NCBI RefSeq assembly: GCF_014192055.1
Contig: NZ_JACHXM010000028.1
Span: 1-48,040 of the forward strand
Direction of reading: 5' to 3'
Source of the DNA: Halomonas organivorans
GTDB taxonomy: Bacteria; Pseudomonadota; Gammaproteobacteria; Pseudomonadales; Halomonadaceae
Length of the DNA stretch: 48,040 bases
Positions 40,334-47,627 of the stretch are shown here, one piece after another. The notes under the pieces were generated by a model, which worked only from the letters and a program-made list of their open reading frames with translations, ran no database searches and was not told where the DNA came from. How positions within the stretch are numbered: the stretch's first letter is position 1; every line of letters begins with the position of its first letter. Position numbers and translations under genes: made by a program.

Positions 40334-43318
40334 ATGGCAACACAAGCATCATTGGATCTGGTTCAGAAGCTCTACGTGGCCTACTATGGCCGCCCTGCGG
40401 ACGCCGCCGGTCAGACCTTCTGGGCTGAGCAGATCGACAGCCAAGGCGCTGCCGCGGTCATCAACGACTTCGGTAATTCCGCCGAGTACGAAGCTCGCTT
40501 CGGCGACCTCAGCAACGAGGAACTGGTCAACAACCTGTATCAGCAGCTGTTCGCTCGCGATGCTGAGCAGGGCGGCCTGGACTTCTACGTCGGCAAACTG
40601 GAATCCGGTGAGCTGTCTCTGGCCAACATCGCCCTGGTGATCGCCGAGAACGCCGAGAACGCCGACGTCGATGCCATGAACAACAAGGTGGAAGCCGCTC
40701 AGGCCTTCACCGACGCCGCTGGCAGCGACTACGCCGGTGACGACGCTGCCGACTATGCAGCTGACTTCCTGTCTGACGTCGACGCCGACACCGACGTGTC
40801 CGCCCTGGATATCGACGCTGTCGTGGCCGACATCCCGGCCGATGACGGTGGTAATGATGGTGACACCGGTGGCTCTATCGACATCGATTTTGCCAATACC
40901 GGCAGCAGCGAAGGTCACTTCGAGCTCGACGATAGCGGCTCCCTGATCTGGGTGACCGACAGCGAAGCTGAAGGTTATGTGGCCGAAGCCAACGGCACCG
41001 GCGGTACCAACGTCGTCAACATCGGCAAGATCGAGTGGGACGAAGCTGGCCAGGTCGCGACCAGCTCCAAGGACTACACTTTCCATCTCTCCGACCAGCT
41101 CGGTGCCGGTGAAGAGTACAACGGTCTGTTCCTGAGCCCGGTGCTGAGCGCCGAGGACCGTACTGCCAACTCCCAGCTGTTCATCGATCTGCTGGACCTG
41201 CGTACTGCCGACACCGACCGTCCGCTGGGCGATCTGCCGGTCAACGGCTTCCGCTTCACCGTCGACGGTGAGCAGGTCGTGCTGCAGTCCGAAGAGATCT
41301 TCAACGCCGAGACCTACCCGCAGCTGCTGACTGCCGTCAAGGACGCTCTGGCTGCCAGCGACGACCCGCTGCTGGCCGGCTTCGAAGCGACCCTGGGCGG
41401 TGAGTTCCAGGCGACCGACGACAACGGCAAGACCGTGTCCGGTACCACGCTGGTGCTGACGGACAAGAACGGCGGCGTCATCGAGGAAGGCAACTTCACC
41501 TACAGCGAAGACGCCTCTGCCGGTGGCTTCACCCTCTACGGCGAGCAGAGCACCGAGGCGCCGCAGAACATCCAGGAACTGATCGAGACCAACCTCGACC
41601 TGGACAACGTCGGCTACGGCTCTCAGGGCGGCTCCATCAACCTGGTCGGCGAGTCCAACTCCGACAAGGGTATCGAGCAGATGAACGTCAGCGCCGAGAA
41701 CGGCGTATGGCTGACTCGCCTCGAGTCCAACAACGAAAGCGTTGGTGATCGCAACTTCCTCAAGGAAGTGAACCTGTCCGGCGACGGCTACTTCCGTGTC
41801 GGCACCCAGATCAACCATGACGTACTGGGTCTCGAAGAGATCAACAGCGAAGAGCAGTTCGGTCTGGTCGACGTTCAGGACTTCAACGGCGGTGACTTCG
41901 GCGGCGAGATCAAGCTCAGCGGCCTGATCACCGAAGAAGTGATTGAGCGTGACCTGAACGCCACCGACGATGCCGTCGATCCGAAGGACGACAACGCCAC
42001 CTTCAACTACACCACCGCCGCCGGCGACGACCAGATCTCTCTGGCCATCGACAGCGACGTGATGGCGCGCGAAGACGTCAACCTGGTGATCGACAGCGGC
42101 GACGGTAACGACGTTGTCGAAACGCTGGTGTATGACGATGCCCAGAACAACGGCTACGACATCAACGACCTGACCGATCAGCAGCTGAACGCCAACCACA
42201 CCATCTCCACCGGTGCGGGCGATGACGTGGTGCGCACCTGGGGTCAGGGCGATGCCGTGATTGGCACCGGGACCGGCAACGACGTCGTCTATGCCGACAA
42301 CTCCGGCCTGATGGGCAACAGCCGCGACCGCTGGGAGTTCAACTCCACCGCGGCCGCCGGTGCCCTGCCGAACGGTCAGTCCAACAGCGATGTGGACCTG
42401 TCCGGCGGTGCCAACGGCGTGGGTCAGACCTTCGGTGTCGAGAACGATGCGACCGTTCAGGTGCAGGTGACCTTCAAGGGCCACCAGTCTGTCTGGATCG
42501 ACGTGCCGACCACTCGCACTGCCGATAACCAGGACGACGAGATCAGCACCCTGCAGGTCAACCAGGCCATCAAGGACGCGGTCAACAACGACCACGTGCT
42601 GGCCAACCTGCTCGAGGCCTCCGACGGTGACGGCAACATCCTCAACGTCGAGTCCCTGATCGATGGCAACAACCTGGACGAGCTGAACGTCGCCTTCCGC
42701 GACAGCAACGCCGATACCAGCGCCGACCTGAGCGATATCGAAGCGATCTACGCCGAGGAAGCCGGCAACGGTGCCACCGCCGCCGCCCAGAACGTTGGTG
42801 GTGTCGATAGCACAGCCGAGAGCGACAACACCATCGCCGCTGGCGAAGGTAACGACGTGGTGGTCCTGGGTACCGGTGCCGACAGCAACGATACCCTGGT
42901 GCTGCAGGACAGCTTCGGCAATGACGACATCGTCAACTTCACCTCTGGTGATGACACTGTCGCCAACCGCGATATCCTGGACTTCACCAGCTATGGCGTG
43001 AATAACGGTACCGTTGGCAGCAACGACTACGACGTGGCCAATGACGAAGTGAACGTTGTGACCTTCGCAGCTTCTGACTTCGACGCCGAAACGACCTTCG
43101 CCAACCTGAGCGCTGACGATATCCGTGATGCCATCGGCAGCACTGTCGATAACGGCCGTGTCGACAGCATCATCATGGTGGAGCACGCCAACAACGCCGG
43201 TCAGTACAAGGTCTTCGACCTGAACTCCGCCAACGACTCTACCGATTACACTGTCGACCTGGTCGGCACCCTGGACTTCGGTGAGTCTCAGGCCCTGGCC
43301 GACGCCAACATCGCCTAA
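40334..43318 (+). CDS. Probable S-layer / major surface protein, DUF4214 and RTX-like, T1SS substrate
   Basis: A 994-aa, very acidic protein without a Sec signal, as expected for type I secretion. The N-terminus has two DUF4214-like repeats (about 8-55, LVQKLYVAYYGRPADAAGQT; about 62-105, LVNNLYQQLFARDAEQGGLD). An Asp/Ala-rich linker follows (about 125-190), then a long beta-rich region. Three RTX-like calcium stretches lie toward the C-terminus: DSGDGNDVVETL, STGAGDDVVRTWGQGDAV with TGTGNDVVYAD, and AAGEGNDVVVLGTGADSNDT. Codon use is extremely biased (Ile ATC, Asn AAC, Gly GGC/GGT), a mark of abundant proteins. It has its own strong promoter and terminator, and a SapC-family gene follows. 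By analogy with Caulobacter RsaA, the N-terminal domain may bind cell-surface polysaccharide. An adhesin or exoenzyme is less likely, as no catalytic motif is seen. Confidence 0.85.
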   Translation: MATQASLDLVQKLYVAYYGRPADAAGQTFWAEQIDSQGAAAVINDFGNSAEYEARFGDLSNEELVNNLYQQLFARDAEQGGLDFYVGKLESGELSLANIALVIAENAENADVDAMNNKVEAAQAFTDAAGSDYAGDDAADYAADFLSDVDADTDVSALDIDAVVADIPADDGGNDGDTGGSIDIDFANTGSSEGHFELDDSGSLIWVTDSEAEGYVAEANGTGGTNVVNIGKIEWDEAGQVATSSKDYTFHLSDQLGAGEEYNGLFLSPVLSAEDRTANSQLFIDLLDLRTADTDRPLGDLPVNGFRFTVDGEQVVLQSEEIFNAETYPQLLTAVKDALAASDDPLLAGFEATLGGEFQATDDNGKTVSGTTLVLTDKNGGVIEEGNFTYSEDASAGGFTLYGEQSTEAPQNIQELIETNLDLDNVGYGSQGGSINLVGESNSDKGIEQMNVSAENGVWLTRLESNNESVGDRNFLKEVNLSGDGYFRVGTQINHDVLGLEEINSEEQFGLVDVQDFNGGDFGGEIKLSGLITEEVIERDLNATDDAVDPKDDNATFNYTTAAGDDQISLAIDSDVMAREDVNLVIDSGDGNDVVETLVYDDAQNNGYDINDLTDQQLNANHTISTGAGDDVVRTWGQGDAVIGTGTGNDVVYADNSGLMGNSRDRWEFNSTAAAGALPNGQSNSDVDLSGGANGVGQTFGVENDATVQVQVTFKGHQSVWIDVPTTRTADNQDDEISTLQVNQAIKDAVNNDHVLANLLEASDGDGNILNVESLIDGNNLDELNVAFRDSNADTSADLSDIEAIYAEEAGNGATAAAQNVGGVDSTAESDNTIAAGEGNDVVVLGTGADSNDTLVLQDSFGNDDIVNFTSGDDTVANRDILDFTSYGVNNGTVGSNDYDVANDEVNVVTFAASDFDAETTFANLSADDIRDAIGSTVDNGRVDSIIMVEHANNAGQYKVFDLNSANDSTDYTVDLVGTLDFGESQALADANIA

Positions 43319-43330
43319 GATGACGGCAGC

Positions 43331-43353
43331 GCCATCTCGCTCAGCGAAATGGC
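43331..43353 (+). other. 3' UTR hairpin after the surface-protein gene
   Basis: GCCATCTCGC and GCGAAATGGC pair at nine of ten positions with a TCA loop, 13 nt after the stop codon. A smaller GGGG-TTTTTA-CCCC hairpin (43368-43381) follows. With no U tract, the first is likely to protect the mRNA 3' end. Confidence 0.5.
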
Positions 43354-43381
43354 GGCCAGGTTAGACCGGGGTTTTTACCCC

Positions 43382-43417
43382 AAGCCCCCGCTCAGCCCGC
43401 TGAGCGGGGGCTTCTTG
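43382..43417 (+). terminator. Strong terminator of the surface-protein gene
   Basis: A perfect 14-bp stem (AAGCCCCCGCTCAG at 43382-43395, complement at 43400-43413) with a CCCG loop, followed by CTTGTTG. The U tract is interrupted, but the stem is very stable. It separates the highly expressed surface-protein gene from sapC. Confidence 0.85.
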
Positions 43418-43468
43418 TTGTGATGTAAGTCAATCGGCGGCCCCGGCCGCCCCGATTCGGGAGAGCGC

Positions 43469-44257
43469 ATGTCCCGCTATATGCCCATCGAGGCCAATCT
43501 CCATGCCCATGCTGGCTGGCTTCCTTACACTGATTACCAGTTTGCCGCCGGCGATGCCCTGGCGCCGGTCACACTCGAGGAAGTGCCTCACGTACTCAAG
43601 GCCGTTCCCCTGGCGTTTCGTCGCCTCGACGAGGGTCTTTACCAACTGGTCGCCGTACAAGCCTTGACCGGTGGTCTTAACCTCTGTGTCGCGCCCGATG
43701 GTCGATGGCTCAGCGGCTATGTGCCAGCTTGTTATCGCGCCCATCCCTTTCGACTGCAGCCCAGCGAGGACCGCCGCCAGTGGCGGCTTTGCGTCGATGT
43801 CGAGAGTGGGCTTTGGCTCGATGATGCGCGCCAGCAAGGCGAGTGCTGCTTCACCGAGGACGGCGTCGAATCATCCCGGCTGGCCAATATTCGGGCCTTC
43901 CTGGAGAAGCTGGTGCGTGGCCGGATTCTGGCGGCTCGAGCGGTCAAGGCCCTGGCAGCCGAGGGGCTGATTCAGCCCTGGCCGCTCAAGACTCAGGACG
44001 AGCATGAACAGACTCACGAGGTCGAGGGGCTGTATCGCATCGACGAGCCAGCCCTCAATGCGCTGCCTGAGGATCGTCTTGCCGCACTGCGTGATGCCGG
44101 TGGGCTGAGCCTTGCCTATGCACAGCTGCTTTCGCAGCATCGGCTGAATCAACTGGCACAGCTGTATCGCCTCCGTCACGCGGTATCACCACCGGCTGAG
44201 AGTCTGGATGAGTGGTTCGATGGTGATGAGGAACTGCATCTGGATTTCGACAGTTGA
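43469..44257 (+). CDS. SapC-family S-layer-associated protein
   Basis: A 262-aa soluble protein of the SapC family, named for the Campylobacter fetus S-layer locus. Family features seen are a VPLAF segment near residue 46, then LYQLVAVQALTGGLNLCVAP, DGRWLSGYVPACYRAHPFRL, a Cys-Val-Asp (LCVDVESGLW) strand and an Ala-rich helix ending EGLIQPWPLK. No signal peptide or membrane segment is present, so it probably works in the cytoplasm. The biochemical function of SapC is unclear. GGGAGAG precedes the ATG. It lies just after the probable S-layer gene and its terminator, supporting the S-layer reading of the locus. Confidence 0.85.
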   Translation: MSRYMPIEANLHAHAGWLPYTDYQFAAGDALAPVTLEEVPHVLKAVPLAFRRLDEGLYQLVAVQALTGGLNLCVAPDGRWLSGYVPACYRAHPFRLQPSEDRRQWRLCVDVESGLWLDDARQQGECCFTEDGVESSRLANIRAFLEKLVRGRILAARAVKALAAEGLIQPWPLKTQDEHEQTHEVEGLYRIDEPALNALPEDRLAALRDAGGLSLAYAQLLSQHRLNQLAQLYRLRHAVSPPAESLDEWFDGDEELHLDFDS

Positions 44258-44306
44258 TGAGCGATTTTGAGCTTCCTTGCCGGTATGTGTTTCGGGGTAA
44301 TGGATC

Positions 44307-44336
44307 TTGAATAACCACCACTTCCATGCGCATAAT
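44307..44336 (+). promoter_or_regulatory. Probable sigma-70 promoter of the DUF6447-like gene
   Basis: TTGAAT (44307-44312) and CATAAT (44331-44336) with an 18-bp spacer lie 67 nt before the next start codon, in a locally AT-rich gap. This would let the small gene be transcribed apart from sapC. Confidence 0.55.
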
Positions 44337-44402
44337 TCAGTAGTGTCATGAATGCAGTGGTGTTGCCACATTCGTTCATTTTTTGGATAAAAGGAGGGCC
44401 TA

Positions 44403-44618
44403 ATGGCCAAGGAAGACAATCCCGCGATCACTATCGATGGTAAGGAATATCCGCTTTCCGAACTCTCTGACGAGGCCAAGTCCCAGGTAGGCAACCTCCG
44501 TGTGACCGACCAGGAGATCACCCGCCTCGAGCAGCAATTGGCGATCCATCGCACGGCGCGAAATACATACTCTCGTGCATTGGCTGAAGCCTTGCCGGAT
44601 GCGACAGAAGCCAAGTGA
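44403..44618 (+). CDS. Small DUF6447-like protein
   Basis: A 71-aa protein, ITIDGKEYPLSELSDEAKSQ followed by a helical LRVTDQEITRLEQQLAIHRT segment. The pattern (a beta hairpin, then a long amphipathic helix likely to form a coiled coil) resembles the DUF6447 family, small proteins of unknown function. AAGGAGG lies 6 nt before the ATG, one of the strongest ribosome sites in the window. It has its own promoter and a perfect terminator, so it is probably expressed strongly. Its place after the surface-protein and sapC genes suggests a chaperone- or secretion-linked role, which is inference. Confidence 0.8.
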   Translation: MAKEDNPAITIDGKEYPLSELSDEAKSQVGNLRVTDQEITRLEQQLAIHRTARNTYSRALAEALPDATEAK

Positions 44619-44706
44619 GCCTCGCACCTGGCATCTCGTGGTGGTGAGCCGTGAGACGGCGCTGCCTGACAGGGGCTAGACCCATGTCATCGGGACTCGG
44701 CTACCC

Positions 44707-44738
44707 AACAGGCCAGGAGATATCTCCTGGCCTGTTTT
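44707..44738. terminator. Perfect 30-bp palindromic terminator
   Basis: AACAGGCCAGGAGAT (44707-44721) is followed directly by its exact complement (44722-44736) and by TTTT on the plus strand. The left arm ends AA, so the minus strand also gets a short U run. It closes the surface cassette. Confidence 0.9.
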
Positions 44739-45091
44739 CGTCGTGGCTCTGGAATGTGGGGCTGGAAGAGAGATGAGTGGGGGCCGGTGGCAAGTGAAGA
44801 GGCCTTGCAAAGACACCTTTCTTGAGCGGGCGCGTGCCACCATGCACTACCAATGTGGGCTGCTGTTGGTGGCAGATGGACGCGTCGCATACAGGCGCGA
44901 CTGTGTCGTTGATGCCGATGGGCGTCTCGCCCAAGCGTCGTCATGGGGCACTCAGGGCTGGGAGAGAGTAGAGCGCCGTTGCTGTGAATCATGCCGGCGA
45001 GCGGGGAGTGACAGGAAGAGATATCGGGAAGGCGGACACCCACGAGCCTCGCTCGAGAGAGCGAGACTCGAGACGTCCGGGTAGGGTCGGA
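44739..45091. other. Gap without a convincing gene
   Basis: About 350 bp between the surface cassette and the IalB gene. Open frames exist on both strands (44743-45084 plus, 44687-45043 minus), but they lack ribosome sites and family-like sequence, and the minus one runs through the terminator. The only structure seen is a 7-bp hairpin CTCGCTC-GAGA-GAGCGAG near 45053-45070, downstream of the ialB stop, without a U tract. Confidence 0.6.
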
Positions 45092-45619
45092 TCAGGGGGT
45101 GATGCGCTGACTCGCGTCGGTGAAGCCCATCAGCGAGATGTTCAGGTCGCGACGATTGCCGCGCGGTCCGATTAGGCTCAGGGTGGCGTTGCTGCCGCCG
45201 CGCAGCTGTTGCATCAGCGATGGCTCGAGTGGCAGGTCGGCGCGGCATCCTGGCTGGTCGCATACCTGGTAGGGGAAGGGCACGCCTTCACCGCCGCCCA
45301 CGCTGAGCTGCAGACCGGGCGCCAGGCGTACGCCCAGCGGCAGCAGGAAGGTCATGATCGGGGTCTCGGCCTGCGGCGGTTGGGCAATGATCACCCGCAT
45401 CACCGGCTGGTTGTCGTCGGGGTTGTTGACCAGTTGAGTCATGCTGCACGGGGCGTTCTGGCCGCCGGTGGGGCAGCGCACCTCCCACTGCTGAAACTGC
45501 TCGCTCTCGTAGTTGTTGCCGGCACCCTCGCTGGAGGCGGTGGACTGGGCGAGGCTCGTGGAGGCCCAGGCCATCAGGCACAGCAGGCCGGCGAGGCCCG
45601 ATACGAGTCGTTTGGACAT
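45092..45619 (-). CDS. IalB-family (invasion-associated locus B) periplasmic protein
   Basis: A 175-aa secreted protein with a clear Sec signal peptide (1-24, cleaved near STSLAQS). The mature part has IalB-type features: FQQWEVRCPTGGQNAPCSMT with a cysteine pair, PIMTFLLPLGVRLAPGL, and VCDQPGCRADLPLEPSL with a second pair. The family is named from Bartonella, but it is common in free-living proteobacteria, where its role is unknown; host invasion should not be assumed. AAGGAGAG precedes the ATG. It is a single gene, on the same strand as and downstream of the BCCT gene with a 193-bp gap. Confidence 0.9.
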   Translation of the reverse strand: MSKRLVSGLAGLLCLMAWASTSLAQSTASSEGAGNNYESEQFQQWEVRCPTGGQNAPCSMTQLVNNPDDNQPVMRVIIAQPPQAETPIMTFLLPLGVRLAPGLQLSVGGGEGVPFPYQVCDQPGCRADLPLEPSLMQQLRGGSNATLSLIGPRGNRRDLNISLMGFTDASQRITP

Positions 45620-45812
45620 GGTGGATCACTCTCCTTGCGGTTGGCGCTCGTGGGCCACGCGACGCCGGTCGGCGCCCAGGCGTGGTGGTAATACCATGCC
45701 TGGAACCGGTCGCAAGGTCGAGTCCCACGGGGCCGGCGGTATCATCCGAGTGTGACGCCCCCGGTTGGACTAGGTTCCCCTCCGGAGGCGTCGGTGATGA
45801 TGCCAGGATGGT

Positions 45813-47387
45813 TCAGGCGACCTTGCCCAGGCCCAACGCGCGCTGCTCCTCGCGTAGACTCTTCACCAGCCCCACGCACATCACCAGCAGTACCAGGGTG
45901 AAGGGCAGGCCGGTGGCCACTGCTCCAGCCTGGAGGGCGCCGAGCGCCTTGTCGCCGCCGCCGTAGAGCAGGATGCCGGCGATCACTCCTTCCAGGGTGG
46001 CCCAGAACACCCGCTGGGAGCGAGGAGCATCGACCTTGCCGCCGGCGGTGATGCTGTCGATGACCAGCGAGCCCGAGTCGGATGAGGTGATGAAGAACAC
46101 CAGTACCAGCACGATGGCCATGCTGGAGGTCAGGGTGGTCAGCGGTAGATGCTCCAGCATCTGGAACATCGCCAGCGACACCTCGCCGATGCCATCGGCC
46201 AGTGCGCCGATGCCTGCCTGGGACTGGGCCAGGGCGTTGCCGCCGAAGGCGCTCATCCATACCAAGGTCACCAGGGTCGGCACCAGCAGCACCGCCATCA
46301 GGAACTCGCGCACCGTGCGTCCCCGGGAGACTCGGGCGATGAACATGCCGACGAACGGTGACCAGGAGATCCACCACGCCCAGTAGAACACTGTCCAGCC
46401 GTGATACCAGGTGGTGTCCTGGCGACCTATCCAGTTGGAGAGCGGCAGGATATGGTCCAGGTAGGCCAGGCTGGTGTCCCACAGGCCATGAACGAACATC
46501 AGGGTGGAACCGGTCAGGATCACGAACAGCAGCAGCGCCAGGGCGATCACCATGTTGATGTTGGAGAACAGCTTGACCCCGCCATCGATGCCTCGCCACA
46601 CCGAGAGCAGCGCCACGGACGTGACCACCACGATGATCGCGATCTGGGTGCCCAGGGTGTTGGGTACGTCGAACAGGTAATTGAGCCCGCCGGCGGCCTG
46701 GGTGGCGCCGAAGCCCAATGAGGTGGCCAGGCCGAAGATGGTGGCCAGCACCGCCAGGATGTCCACCAGGTGGCCGAACCAGCCGCGGACGCGATCGCCG
46801 AGCAGCGGGGTGAAGGCTGAACGAAGGGTCAGCGGAAGTCCGCGATTATAGGCGAAGAAAGCCAGCGACAGGCCGACCACGGCATAGATGGCCCAGGGAT
46901 GCAGGCCCCAATGGAACATGGTGGCACCGATGGCGGCGCTGGCGCCCTCGGGAGTTCCGGCAGCAGCGTTCAGCGGGGTGCCGTACCAGTCGGTGTAGTA
47001 GGCCACCGGCTCGGCCACGCTCCAGAACATCAGGCCGATGCCCATGCCGGCGGCGAACAGCATGCTGAACCAGGAGACCAACGAGTGCTCGGGCCTGGCG
47101 TCGGGCCCGCCAAGACGTATGCGCCCCAGGGGAAGCACGATCAGTACCAGGCACAGGATCACGAAGATGTTGCCGGCGATCATGAACAGCCAGTCGAAGT
47201 GTTCGATGGCGAAGCCGCGTGCCGCGGTCAGTTGCGTGTTGGCGGCGTCGGGGTAGACCAGGGCGTAGATGATGAAGCCGAGAATGGCCAGCGCGGACAG
47301 CGGAAAGACGGGGTTGTGGAAGTCCAGGCCCAATATCTGCTTGTTGTCCTGGCCCGGGGCCAGGATGGGGTCGTCATCGTGGATCAT
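45813..47387 (-). CDS. BCCT-family betaine/choline/carnitine transporter
   Basis: A 12-helix sodium- or proton-coupled importer of quaternary-ammonium osmolytes. The 524-aa protein has the family motifs GMGIGLMFWSVAEP in helix 3, the Trp-rich helix 8 signature FYWAWWISWSPFVGMF, and VFFITSSDSGSLVIDS in helix 10. N- and C-terminal tails are short, so there is no long osmosensing tail of the BetP or BetT type. ATG 47387 has GAGGA upstream; the open frame continues 11 residues further without family similarity. Given gbdR and dgcAB in this window, imported betaine or choline could serve both osmoprotection and growth. The substrate cannot be settled by sequence alone. Confidence 0.94.
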   Translation of the reverse strand: MIHDDDPILAPGQDNKQILGLDFHNPVFPLSALAILGFIIYALVYPDAANTQLTAARGFAIEHFDWLFMIAGNIFVILCLVLIVLPLGRIRLGGPDARPEHSLVSWFSMLFAAGMGIGLMFWSVAEPVAYYTDWYGTPLNAAAGTPEGASAAIGATMFHWGLHPWAIYAVVGLSLAFFAYNRGLPLTLRSAFTPLLGDRVRGWFGHLVDILAVLATIFGLATSLGFGATQAAGGLNYLFDVPNTLGTQIAIIVVVTSVALLSVWRGIDGGVKLFSNINMVIALALLLFVILTGSTLMFVHGLWDTSLAYLDHILPLSNWIGRQDTTWYHGWTVFYWAWWISWSPFVGMFIARVSRGRTVREFLMAVLLVPTLVTLVWMSAFGGNALAQSQAGIGALADGIGEVSLAMFQMLEHLPLTTLTSSMAIVLVLVFFITSSDSGSLVIDSITAGGKVDAPRSQRVFWATLEGVIAGILLYGGGDKALGALQAGAVATGLPFTLVLLVMCVGLVKSLREEQRALGLGKVA

Positions 47388-47483
47388 GGATGGTCCTCGG
47401 TTGTTGTTGTGCGTCGCCACGGGCGACGCCGCACATTCTTGGCGCGATGGACGAAAGGAGAGTGTCGTGGAAACGACCTCCGG

Positions 47484-47572
47484 ATAGGCGCCTGCACCAT
47501 GGCGGCGAGAATGTCTCGATCAGGCATGGCGACGCCTCATGGGGAACATTCCGTAGCGGCGCAGGCGCCTAT
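47484..47572. other. 12-bp inverted repeat in the BCCT-fdhA divergent region
   Basis: ATAGGCGCCTGC (47484-47495) and its exact complement (47561-47572) are 65 bp apart, and each contains the palindrome GGCGCC. A further hairpin GGCGG-AGTG-CCGCC (47581-47594) lies just beyond. The spacing fits either a looped operator pair or a long leader hairpin before fdhA. No riboswitch family is recognised. Confidence 0.5.
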
Positions 47573-47627
47573 GGTCGGGTGGCGGAGTGCCGCCGACAGA
47601 TCCAACAACACGAAGGAAGCCAGCCAC

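Noticed and set aside
40349..43186. 945-codon minus-strand open frame opposite the surface-protein gene
   Set aside because: A by-product of extreme codon bias on the sense strand (Val/Asp/Gly/His-rich complement), without a ribosome site or known domain.
44743..45084. 113-aa plus-strand ORF after the surface cassette
   Set aside because: No ribosome site at its start, Arg/Gly-rich shadow-like composition, and no recognisable sequence; a minus-strand frame is equally open.
45092..45619. IalB protein as evidence of a pathogen
   Set aside because: The family is widespread in environmental proteobacteria; nothing else in the window indicates host invasion.
47499..47627. N-terminal extension of fdhA from an in-frame ATG at 47499
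   Set aside because: The extension is not family-like and runs through an inverted repeat; ATG 47628 has a good ribosome site and gives the known N-terminus.
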